The translations under genes were made by a program, and so were the position numbers. A DNA stretch of 10,408 bases from NCBI GenBank assembly GCA_007134805.1, contig SLKB01000102.1, positions 1 through 10,408 on the forward strand, written 5' to 3'. This document shows, piece by piece, positions 1 to 5,999 of the stretch. Within the stretch, counting starts at the first letter, position 1; every line of letters begins with the position of its first letter. Below the pieces are notes generated by a model, which made no database searches, was not told the DNA's origin, and saw only the letters and a list, made by a program, of their open reading frames with translations. This DNA is from Paracoccaceae bacterium (GTDB taxonomy: Bacteria; Pseudomonadota; Alphaproteobacteria; Rhodobacterales; Rhodobacteraceae).

Positions 1-351
1 CATTTCGCCCGCGCGCATCTCTTCGCGCTCGCCACCCGCTATGAGGGCTTCGGCATGGCGCTGGCCGAGGCGCAGTTGCACGGCCTGCCCGTGGTAAGTT
101 GCCGCGTGGGCGCAGTGGTGCAGACCGTGCCGGACGAGGCCGGCATCCTGACGCCCCCCGATGAGACCGCGGCCTTTGCCGCCGCCCTGCGCGCGCTGCT
201 GGAGGATGCGCGTATGCACGCGGAATTCAGCGTAGGCGCCCGCGCGGCGGGCGCGCGACTGCCTGACTGGGACGACACGGCGCGGATCGCGCTCGATCCC
301 GTTGGGCGGGTTCACGCGGGGATAGCCCCTGCAGCCGAGGCGCGCCCATGA
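1..351 (+). CDS. Glycosyltransferase, GT4-type (GT-B fold), C-terminal part only
   Basis: The reading frame is open from base 1, so the N-terminal acceptor domain and most of the donor domain lie upstream of the window. What remains is the end of the C-terminal Rossmann domain. It has a YEGFGMALAEA segment, matching the E-x7-E signature of retaining GT4 enzymes that contacts the nucleotide-sugar, then a G-x-P-V-V strand, a VPDEAGIL turn and a DETAAFAAALRALLED helix. GT4 enzymes transfer a sugar from a nucleotide-sugar to a sugar, lipid or small molecule; donor and acceptor cannot be read here. The stop TGA overlaps the next gene's ATG by four bases, so the two are probably translationally coupled. 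The tail after about codon 80 is low complexity and Ala-rich. The family call is firm; the substrate is unknown. Confidence 0.88.
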   Translation, partial: HFARAHLFALATRYEGFGMALAEAQLHGLPVVSCRVGAVVQTVPDEAGILTPPDETAAFAAALRALLEDARMHAEFSVGARAAGARLPDWDDTARIALDPVGRVHAGIAPAAEARP

Positions 352-1157
352 CCGTGGCGCAGGATCGCGCGGATCTTGACCGGGCTTGTGCTGCTGCGCG
401 GGTCGCGGGCGATCTGCTCCTGTCGTTCTGGGCGCGCCGGGGCGAGCTGATGATCGACGAGAAAGGCGCGGGCGATTTCGTCTCGCAAGCCGACCGCGAG
501 GCCGAGGCACTTCTGCGCAGCGAACTGTGCAGGCATGGCGACGGCTGGCTGGGCGAGGAAAGTGCGGCCGAGGCGGCCTCGAACGGCCGGGTCTGGATCG
601 TCGATCCGCTTGACGGGACGACCAATTTCCTGCGCGGGATCGGGCATTGGGCCGTCTCCATCGCGCTCGAGGTGGATGGCGTGCGCCGGATCGGTGTCAT
701 CCATGACCCGCTGCGCGACGAATGCTTCCACGCGCGCAAGGGCGCAGGCGCGTTCTGCAATGACACGCCTCTTCGCGTCGCAGCATCCCCCGCCTTGCAA
801 GGCGCGCTCTTCGGCACCGGCATTCCCTTCGGCACGATGGCTCATATCGATGATCACGCAGCGGATCTGGCCCGACTGATGCCCCATTGCGCTGGCGTGC
901 GCCGGATGGGTGCTGCGGCGCTCGATCTTGCCTATGTCGGGGCCGGCCGGCTTGACGGGTTCTGGGAGCGCCGCCTGCAGCCCTGGGACATCGCCGCAGG
1001 GATGGTCATCGCGCGCGAGGCCGGTGCCCAGGTCGAGGGATGGCACAGCCAGGCCCCGCCCGAGGCGACCGGCAGCGTGATCGCGGCCGCGCCCGCGCTC
1101 TTCGATCAGGTCGCAGCGATCCTGCGCTCCGCGGTGCCCTCGACCAGCCGCGCATAG
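348..1157 (+). CDS. Inositol monophosphatase family phosphatase
   Basis: A 269-residue protein of the Mg2+/Li+-dependent IMPase/FBPase superfamily, the usual length for the family. The metal-site residues are all present: GEE at 69-71 (E70), DPLDGTTNF at 86-94 (D86, D89) and WDIAAG at 213-218 (D214). K39 to D49 matches the N-terminal K-x3-D-x-V-x2-AD element. Relatives hydrolyse inositol phosphates, histidinol phosphate (HisN) or 3'-phosphoadenosine nucleotides (CysQ), and sequence alone does not choose among them. The start is set by the ATGA overlap with the glycosyltransferase and a GAGG at 337-340, seven bases upstream. The pairing with a glycosyltransferase, and with a CDP-alcohol phosphatidyltransferase 4 kb downstream, suggests removal of phosphate from a biosynthetic intermediate. 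That role is an inference. Its last 52 bases overlap the convergent FkbM gene. Confidence 0.9.
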   Translation: MTVAQDRADLDRACAAARVAGDLLLSFWARRGELMIDEKGAGDFVSQADREAEALLRSELCRHGDGWLGEESAAEAASNGRVWIVDPLDGTTNFLRGIGHWAVSIALEVDGVRRIGVIHDPLRDECFHARKGAGAFCNDTPLRVAASPALQGALFGTGIPFGTMAHIDDHAADLARLMPHCAGVRRMGAAALDLAYVGAGRLDGFWERRLQPWDIAAGMVIAREAGAQVEGWHSQAPPEATGSVIAAAPALFDQVAAILRSAVPSTSRA

Positions 1158-1897
1158 ATATCGCCAGAGCCTCCCTCGGGCGGCAATGCAGCAAGCCAGG
1201 CGCGGATCTCTGCTTCCGAGCGCCAGTCGGGCCACAGAAACCGCCTGTCCTCGCCCGCGACCGCGTTGAACTCGTAATGCCCAAGCGCGCTGAGCATGAT
1301 TATCGACTTCAGGCCGACCTCGGGCAGGCTCGGCAGGTATTCGACCGAAACCAGCGCGACAGGCGCGCTCAGCCCTGAAAGCACTTCGGGCTCGAACCCC
1401 TCGACATCGATCTTGACGAGGACGGGCCGCCCGTGGCGGGCGATCGCCGCATCGAGCGAGGTCACCTGCACGCGCGCGCGCCGGTCCCAGCGGACATGCT
1501 CGAACCCCGGCATCGCCGCGGCCTCCTGCGCAAGCGAGCCGCGCAAGGACGAAACAGTGGGATGCCGGCTGGAGACCACCATCTCGGCCTCTGCCTCCTG
1601 CGCGCCGAGCGCGGCCTGTTCGAGCACGATATCGCGGGGCAGCGTGGCGGCAAGGAAACGCGCAAAGAGCGGCTGCGGCTCGAACGCGACGACCCGCGCC
1701 CCGGCCGCGCGCAGCGCCCGCGCGCGGCTGCCGACATGCGCGCCCACGTCAAAGACCAGATCCCCGGGGCTGACAAGGCCGCGATAGAAGCGCCGCATCT
1801 GATACACCCGCCAGGGGTTGTAGTAGATCAGGAGCGAACGTGTCAGGCCCCACAGGGAACTCAAGTGCATCGGCGCCTCCATCACGGGTCTCGGCAT
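1106..1897 (-). CDS. FkbM family SAM-dependent methyltransferase
   Basis: A 263-residue class I methyltransferase of the FkbM type. The SAM-binding motif is VFDVGAHVGS at 48-57, followed by VVAFEPQP at 69-76, where the Glu is expected to hold the SAM ribose. The FkbM hallmark KIDVEGFE is at 162-169, with a VSVEYLP strand at 184-190. FkbM proteins methylate hydroxyls of sugars, polyketides or other small molecules and often sit in glycan or secondary-metabolite loci. The ATG at 1897 is chosen because AGAGGGG lies six bases upstream on this strand; internal ATGs at 1882 and 1870 lack this. The N-terminal SSLWGLTRSLLIYYNPWR segment (residues 13-30) is hydrophobic/aromatic and may touch the membrane or an acceptor. 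It is transcribed against both neighbours and its 3' end overlaps the phosphatase. The substrate is unknown. Confidence 0.9.
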   Translation of the reverse strand: MPRPVMEAPMHLSSLWGLTRSLLIYYNPWRVYQMRRFYRGLVSPGDLVFDVGAHVGSRARALRAAGARVVAFEPQPLFARFLAATLPRDIVLEQAALGAQEAEAEMVVSSRHPTVSSLRGSLAQEAAAMPGFEHVRWDRRARVQVTSLDAAIARHGRPVLVKIDVEGFEPEVLSGLSAPVALVSVEYLPSLPEVGLKSIIMLSALGHYEFNAVAGEDRRFLWPDWRSEAEIRAWLAALPPEGGSGDIYARLVEGTAERRIAAT

Positions 1898-1903
1898 CGG
1901 CGA

Positions 1904-1910
1904 CCCCTCT
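1904..1910 (-). promoter_or_regulatory. Ribosome binding site of FkbM gene
   Basis: Reads AGAGGGG on the minus strand, six bases before the ATG at 1897. It decides that start over the internal ATGs at 1882 and 1870. Confidence 0.6.
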
Positions 1911-2084
1911 GATCTTCAAGCTAGCGCCGGATCAGCCTCGGTCGAATGCCGGTGCGCGCTTCGGGCGCTGCGCAGGCGGACTGGTGATGCCTTTGGCAGC
2001 AGATGCACGCACCTGCAGCACCTCCATGCGCAAAGACCTGCTTTTGCTGCACGATTGCGTGGCCTGCATCTTGTCAGTTCTCCA

Positions 2085-2099
2085 GACACGCTAAGTGTC
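2085..2099. repeat. Short inverted repeat ahead of the dehydrogenase operon
   Basis: GACAC and GTGTC form a perfect 5-base inverted repeat around GCTAA, ending nine bases before the ATG at 2109. It is placed where a repressor site or a leader hairpin could act. The arms are short enough to arise by chance, so the assignment is weak. Confidence 0.25.
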
Positions 2100-2108
2100 C
2101 CTCCCAGC

Positions 2109-3113
2109 ATGATGACACAGACAGATCCCCAGACAGGGCCAGCCGCGCCTGTCGCCGAGGCACATGGCCAGCCGCCACGCGCGCTGTGGTCGGTCGCGCC
2201 GTCCAGGGCCGAGCTGCGCCCCGCGCAGGAAGGCGAGGGCGTGGCGCTCGAGATGCTGTTTTCCGGCATCAGCCGCGGCACCGAACGGCTCGTCCACCAG
2301 GGCGCGGTGCCCGCAAGCGAGCACGCGCGCATGCGCGCTCCGTTCCAGGAGGGCAGCTTCGCCTTTCCCGTCAAGTATGGCTACAGCGCGGTCGCGAGGG
2401 TCGTCGAGGGGCCCGCGCGCGGGCAGGTCGTCTTCGCGCTCCATCCCCACCAGACGCGGTTCCGTCTGCCCGAGGGCAATGTCGTGCCCCTGCCGGCAGC
2501 TTTGCCGCCCGCCCGCGCGATTCTGGGCGCGAATATGGAAACCGCGCTCAATATCGTCTGGGATAGCCGCGCCATGGCCGGAGACCGCATCGCCGTCCTG
2601 GGCGCGGGCGTGGTCGGCGCGCTGGTCGCCTATCTCTGCGCGCGGCTTCCGGGCAGCGAGGTCACGCTGAGCGACATTAACCCCGCGCGCGCGGGTCTCG
2701 CCTCTGCGTTGGGCGCCCGCTTCGCGCCGCCCGAGGCTCTGCCCGAGGCGCAGGACGTCGTGATCCACGCAAGCGCTAGCGCCGCCGGGCTGCAACGCGC
2801 CTTCGAGATCGCCGCACCCGAGGCGCGGATCATCGAGGCCAGCTGGCATGGCGACGCGGCCGTGCCGCTGCCACTGGGCGGGGCGTTTCACAGCCGGCGG
2901 TTGCAGCTTGTCAGCTCGCAGGTGGGCGCGCTGCCACCAGCACAGGCCGCGCGCTGGACTTTCCGCCGGCGCCTCTCGAAGGCGCTGGAGCTTTTGTGCG
3001 ATCCGCGCCTCGATGCGCTTATCTCGGGCGAGACGGCCTTCAGCGAAATCGCGCCGGTCTACACCGGGATCCTCACTGCGCCGGAAACCTTATGTCACCG
3101 CATTCGTTACTGA
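2109..3113 (+). CDS. Medium-chain dehydrogenase/reductase lacking zinc ligands (BchC-like)
   Basis: A 334-residue oxidoreductase of the medium-chain (zinc-type alcohol dehydrogenase) superfamily. The N-terminal catalytic domain has SGISRGTE at 52-59 and KYGYSAVARVVEG at 89-101. The Rossmann domain follows with IAVLGAGVVG at 161-170 and an Asp at 189 after the second strand, which favours NAD over NADP. The first zinc-ligand Cys of true alcohol dehydrogenases is replaced in SGISRGTE, and the structural four-Cys loop is absent; the only cysteines are C177, C297 and C329. This resembles the branch containing BchC (bacteriochlorophyllide a dehydrogenase). Annotation pipelines often still label such proteins zinc-binding. 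The start could be the ATG at 2109 or 2112; a TTG at 2055 in frame is unlikely because the added residues look non-conserved. No clear Shine-Dalgarno is visible. It is the first gene of a five-gene operon; the substrate is unknown. Confidence 0.85.
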   Translation: MMTQTDPQTGPAAPVAEAHGQPPRALWSVAPSRAELRPAQEGEGVALEMLFSGISRGTERLVHQGAVPASEHARMRAPFQEGSFAFPVKYGYSAVARVVEGPARGQVVFALHPHQTRFRLPEGNVVPLPAALPPARAILGANMETALNIVWDSRAMAGDRIAVLGAGVVGALVAYLCARLPGSEVTLSDINPARAGLASALGARFAPPEALPEAQDVVIHASASAAGLQRAFEIAAPEARIIEASWHGDAAVPLPLGGAFHSRRLQLVSSQVGALPPAQAARWTFRRRLSKALELLCDPRLDALISGETAFSEIAPVYTGILTAPETLCHRIRY

Positions 3114-3137
3114 CTGAACGCCAAACGGAGTCCCTGC

Positions 3138-3533
3138 ATGTTCGCTGTCGAAGTCCGAGACCATATCATGATCGCCCATTCCCTGCCCGCTGACGTGTTC
3201 GGCCCCGCGCAGGGCATGCACGGCGCGACCTTCACGGTCGATGCGGCCTTCTTCACCGAGGATATCGACGCGCATGGCCTGGTCGTCGATATCGGCCTTG
3301 CAACCGATGCGCTGGCCGAAACTCTGGCCCCGCTGCGCTACCAGAATCTTGACGAGATCGCCGCGTTCAAGGGCAAGTTCACCACCACCGAATTCCTCTG
3401 CCACCACATCTTCGAGACGATGAAGACCCGGATCGGGGCAGGGGCGCTCAAGGATGCGGGGCGCGTCAAGCGGCTGCGGATCAGCCTGCATGAAAGCCAC
3501 ATCGCCCGCGCCTGGTATGAGGCAGAGGTCTGA
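3138..3533 (+). CDS. 6-pyruvoyl-tetrahydropterin synthase (QueD/PTPS)-like protein with altered active site
   Basis: A 131-residue single-domain protein with the T-fold layout of PTPS/6-carboxytetrahydropterin synthase. H14 (IAHSLP) and H28 (GMHGATF) match two zinc ligands, but the third, the second His of the usual HGH, is A30. No Cys precedes H28, so the catalytic Cys is absent; the only cysteine is C88. The Asp-His pair of the family's LDHxxL segment is Arg67-Tyr68 (LRYQNLD). The pterin-side elements remain: TTTE at 82-85 and the anchoring Glu in LHES (E119). It therefore probably still binds a pterin- or purine-like ring but is unlikely to do ordinary PTPS or QueD chemistry. GGAG at 3127-3130, seven bases upstream, supports the ATG. 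It lies 24 bases after the dehydrogenase and three bases before the methyltransferase. Pipelines would call it queD; I leave the symbol out. Confidence 0.82.
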   Translation: MFAVEVRDHIMIAHSLPADVFGPAQGMHGATFTVDAAFFTEDIDAHGLVVDIGLATDALAETLAPLRYQNLDEIAAFKGKFTTTEFLCHHIFETMKTRIGAGALKDAGRVKRLRISLHESHIARAWYEAEV

Positions 3534-3536
3534 GCC

Positions 3537-4310
3537 ATGGGGTTCTCCGCCGACTGGCTCCGGTTGCGCGAAAGCGCAGATCACGCGGCCCGCGCGCCCG
3601 CGCTCCTGTCGGCTGCCGCGGGCGCGGCGGGTACGGCGCCGGTGATCGTCGATCTCGGGGCGGGCACCGGCTCGACCTGCCGTGCCTTCAATGGCCATCT
3701 GCCCGGCGACGCAAGCTGGCATCTGGTGGATCATGACGCCGATCTGTTGCAGATCGCGCAACTCCTGGAGCCGAAGGCGCAGACCCATCGCCTCGATATG
3801 GGCGATCTGGCGCATGTGCCCTTTGGCGGGGCCAATCTCGTCACTGCCTCGGCGCTGCTGGATCTGGTCGCCGAGGATTGGCTGGATGAGCTGGTCGCAC
3901 ATCTCGCCCAGCATACGCTGCCCTTCTATGCCGCGCTCAGCTATGACGGGGTGATGCGCTGGGATGTCGAGCACCGCGATGACGCGGCCGTCACCGAGGC
4001 TTTCAACAGCCACCAGCGGCGCAACAAGGGTTTGGGCGCCGCGCTCGGCCCGCAGGCAGTGGCGCGCGCCACCTCCAGCCTGAGCGCGCAGGGCTATGCG
4101 GTCCATTGCGCGGCGAGCCCGTGGCGGCTCGATGCCGGCCATGCCGAGCTTCAGGAACAGCTTTTCACCGGCATCGCCGAGGCCGCGCAAGAGGCCGGCT
4201 TCGACCGGGCGCAAGACTGGCTGTCCGCGCGACTTGAGCAGATCCCCGAGGCCGGCTGTCTTGTCGGGCATATCGATCTGCTTGCCCTGCCCAAGACCCA
4301 GGCAGGCTGA
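3537..4310 (+). CDS. Class I SAM-dependent methyltransferase
   Basis: A 257-residue protein with a class I methyltransferase core. Motif I is VIVDLGAGTG at 36-45, the post-I acidic position is in HLVDHDADLL at 62-71, motif II-like LDMGDLA is at 86-92, and a hydrophobic ASALLDLV strand is at 104-111. The C-terminal half, with SYDGVMRWD and FNSHQRRNKGLG, carries no acceptor motif that I recognise. It starts three bases after the stop of the PTPS-like gene, with AGAGG at 3524-3528 inside that gene's end, so translation is probably coupled. The operon position suggests it methylates an intermediate of the same pathway; the acceptor atom (N, O or C) cannot be read from the sequence. Confidence 0.85.
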   Translation: MGFSADWLRLRESADHAARAPALLSAAAGAAGTAPVIVDLGAGTGSTCRAFNGHLPGDASWHLVDHDADLLQIAQLLEPKAQTHRLDMGDLAHVPFGGANLVTASALLDLVAEDWLDELVAHLAQHTLPFYAALSYDGVMRWDVEHRDDAAVTEAFNSHQRRNKGLGAALGPQAVARATSSLSAQGYAVHCAASPWRLDAGHAELQEQLFTGIAEAAQEAGFDRAQDWLSARLEQIPEAGCLVGHIDLLALPKTQAG

Positions 4311-4335
4311 GGCGTGTCATGGAAGGGATGAGCCC

Positions 4336-5175
4336 ATGCAGATGATCGATGTCACCTCCCGTGTCTGGGACAGGCTCCTGGCCGTGCGCGCCGGCCGTGC
4401 CTGTATCTGTTGCGGCAACTGGACCGAGGCGGAACACGCAGCACTCGCGCTTTACGGCCCGCTCGCGCGCCGCGATCTTGGCCCGGTCGCCTTCGGGCAG
4501 ATCGGACAGTCGCTCGACGGGCGCATCGCCACTGTCAGCGGCGATGCGCGCGATGTCTCGGGGCCCGACGGGCTTGCGCATCTGCACCGGATGCGAGCGC
4601 TCGCGGATGCTGTCGTGATCGGCGTGCGCACGGCACTGCATGACGTCCCGCGCCTGACCGTGCGGCTGTGCAGCGGCGACAATCCCGCCCGCGTGGTGAT
4701 CGACCCGCAGGGCCGCCTGCCCGATGACGCGCCCGTGCTCAAGGCCGACGGCGCGCGCCGCATCATCATCCAGAGCACCGATCGCCCCCGCCCCGCGGGC
4801 GTGGATGTGCTGCGCCTGCCGCGGCTGAACGGGCAGGTCGATGCGCGCCGGATCCTCGATGCACTGCACCGCGAGGGCCTGAACTCGGTCCTTATCGAAG
4901 GGGGCGCGATCACGCTGTCGAATTTCATCGATGCCGGCCGCTTGTCGCGGCTGCAGGTGGCCGTGGCGCCCCTGCTGATCGGGGGCGGGCCGCAGGGCTT
5001 CCATACGCGCAACCCGGTGGCAAAACTGACCGATGCCCTGCGCCCGCAGACGCGCGTGTTCAATATCGGCTCGGATATCCTGTTCGATTGCGGGATCCTG
5101 CCGCAGGCCAAGCGCGCGAGCATGCCGCAGCACCCGCCCACAGCCAGCATGGCCGAGACGCGGCATGGCCACTGA
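4336..5175 (+). CDS. RibD C-terminal-type pyrimidine reductase family protein
   Basis: A 279-residue protein whose residues 50-255 match the RibD C-terminal/dihydrofolate-reductase-like reductase. Key segments are FGQIGQSLDGRIA (53-65), ADAVVIGVRT followed by HDVPRLTVR (90-110), VVIDPQGRLP (120-129) and VLIEGGAITLSNFI (185-198). In RibD this domain reduces the ribosylamino group of a pyrimidinone with NADPH during riboflavin synthesis. The deaminase domain of bifunctional RibD is absent: there is no HxE/PCxxC zinc centre. In its place is a ~50-residue N-terminal extension with a cysteine cluster, CICC at 23-26. The ATG at 4336 follows GGAAGGG at 4321-4327 with an eight-base gap. With the PTPS-like protein next door it points to a pterin- or aminopyrimidine-derived substrate, though other reductions are possible. 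The Ala/Met-rich C-terminal tail after about 258 is not part of the fold. Confidence 0.85.
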   Translation: MQMIDVTSRVWDRLLAVRAGRACICCGNWTEAEHAALALYGPLARRDLGPVAFGQIGQSLDGRIATVSGDARDVSGPDGLAHLHRMRALADAVVIGVRTALHDVPRLTVRLCSGDNPARVVIDPQGRLPDDAPVLKADGARRIIIQSTDRPRPAGVDVLRLPRLNGQVDARRILDALHREGLNSVLIEGGAITLSNFIDAGRLSRLQVAVAPLLIGGGPQGFHTRNPVAKLTDALRPQTRVFNIGSDILFDCGILPQAKRASMPQHPPTASMAETRHGH

Positions 5176-5199
5176 ATCCATCGCACATGCGGTGCGGCC

Positions 5200-5973
5200 A
5201 TGGTGATGCGCCCCGCACCAGACACGACCGCGCAGCCGATCGCGCGGCTTGCCAGCCTGTTGCGGGCGCGCCGCCGCTTCTGGCTGGAGGCGGCGCTCGC
5301 CGCGCTCGGCGCTGCGGTAACGCTGGTCGTGCTCCATCTGAGCCTGCTCGAGGGCGGGCTGACACTGTCGGTGGCAAGCTTTGCGGTGGCCCTCGCAGCG
5401 ATCGCCTGGTCGGCGGAGCGCTGGTATCCGCATGACCGGTTCGGCCTTTGCAATACGGTCACGCTGTTGCGCGCCGCGATCCTCTGCGCGATCCTCGGCA
5501 GCCTGGCTGCCGGGCCGGACGGACCCGTCTGGGCGATCCTCGGGCTTGCAGTGCTCGCCCTTGTGCTCGACGGGATCGACGGGTTCCTGGCGCGGCGCAG
5601 CGGGCTTTCGTCGGAATGGGGCGCGTTCTTCGACATGGAGGTGGACGCCGCCATGGGGCTGGTGCTGGCCTTGCACATCATGGCTGCCGGCCATGTCGGG
5701 GCGCATGTGCTGATCCTCGGGATCATGCGCTACCTGTTCCTCGGGCTCTTCCCGGTCTTTCCCTGGCTCGCGCGCCCGCTGCCGCCGAGCTTCGCGCGCA
5801 AGGCCGTCTGCGTGCTGCAGGTGAGCGCACTGATCGTGCTGCTGATCCCGGTGCTGCCGCAGGCGGGCGCTCAGATGATCGCGCTTGGCGCGATCGCAGC
5901 ACTCCTGTGGTCCTTCGGGCGCGACAGCTTCTGGCTCTGGCAGCGCCGCCACCGGCCGATCCTCGCGCGCTGA
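5200..5973 (+). CDS. CDP-alcohol phosphatidyltransferase family integral membrane protein
   Basis: A 257-residue polytopic membrane protein. It carries the complete CDP-alcohol phosphotransferase motif D-x2-DG-x2-AR-x8-G-x3-D-x3-D: D124, D127-G128, A131-R132, G141, D145 and D149. These bind the divalent metals and the CDP-alcohol, and the last Asp is the general base. Hydrophobic segments lie at about 30-50, 57-71, 87-104, 109-124, 150-172, 174-190, 205-220 and 226-238. The family displaces CMP to join a phospho-alcohol to a second alcohol, as in phosphatidylglycerophosphate, phosphatidylserine or inositol-phosphate conjugates. The sequence does not resemble PgsA or PssA closely enough for me to name it. 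The ATG at 5200 lies 24 bases after the previous stop; ATG 5206 is an alternative and neither has a clear Shine-Dalgarno. It ends the operon and suggests a CMP-forming conjugation as a late step. Confidence 0.88.
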   Translation: MVMRPAPDTTAQPIARLASLLRARRRFWLEAALAALGAAVTLVVLHLSLLEGGLTLSVASFAVALAAIAWSAERWYPHDRFGLCNTVTLLRAAILCAILGSLAAGPDGPVWAILGLAVLALVLDGIDGFLARRSGLSSEWGAFFDMEVDAAMGLVLALHIMAAGHVGAHVLILGIMRYLFLGLFPVFPWLARPLPPSFARKAVCVLQVSALIVLLIPVLPQAGAQMIALGAIAALLWSFGRDSFWLWQRRHRPILAR

Positions 5974-5982
5974 GGCGCTGCG

Positions 5983-5999
5983 GCCTGATCAACTCAGGC
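5983..5999. terminator. Weak stem-loop at the convergent junction
   Basis: GCCTGA and TCAGGC form a six-base stem around a TCAAC loop, between the stop of the CDP-alcohol phosphatidyltransferase and the end of the convergent amidohydrolase, and covering the latter's stop codon. It could serve both directions, but neither side carries a T-run, so a Rho-independent role is doubtful. Confidence 0.25.

Larger units (their letters stand above)
1898..2108. other. Divergent intergenic region between FkbM gene and dehydrogenase operon
   Basis: These 211 bases separate two divergent starts and must hold the promoters of both units unless they lie further upstream. I see no convincing -35/-10 pair and no coding frame with family features. 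The only structure I can point to is a short perfect palindrome, GACAC-N5-GTGTC, at 2085-2099, listed separately. The stretch around 2035-2080 is less GC-rich than its surroundings. Confidence 0.5.

Noticed and set aside
2055..2108. TTG start 18 codons upstream for the dehydrogenase
   Set aside because: The added residues cross the palindrome and resemble no family N-terminus; two ATGs at 2109 and 2112 are more plausible.
3090..4271. Open frame of about 393 codons on the minus strand
   Set aside because: It lies opposite the PTPS-like and methyltransferase genes, which have motifs and ribosome binding sites; the reverse frame has none.
4165..5952. Long open frame on the minus strand (about 595 codons)
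   Set aside because: It is antisense to three genes with clear family motifs, is rich in Arg, Gln, His and Ala, and has no recognisable domain. It is a by-product of GC-rich third positions.
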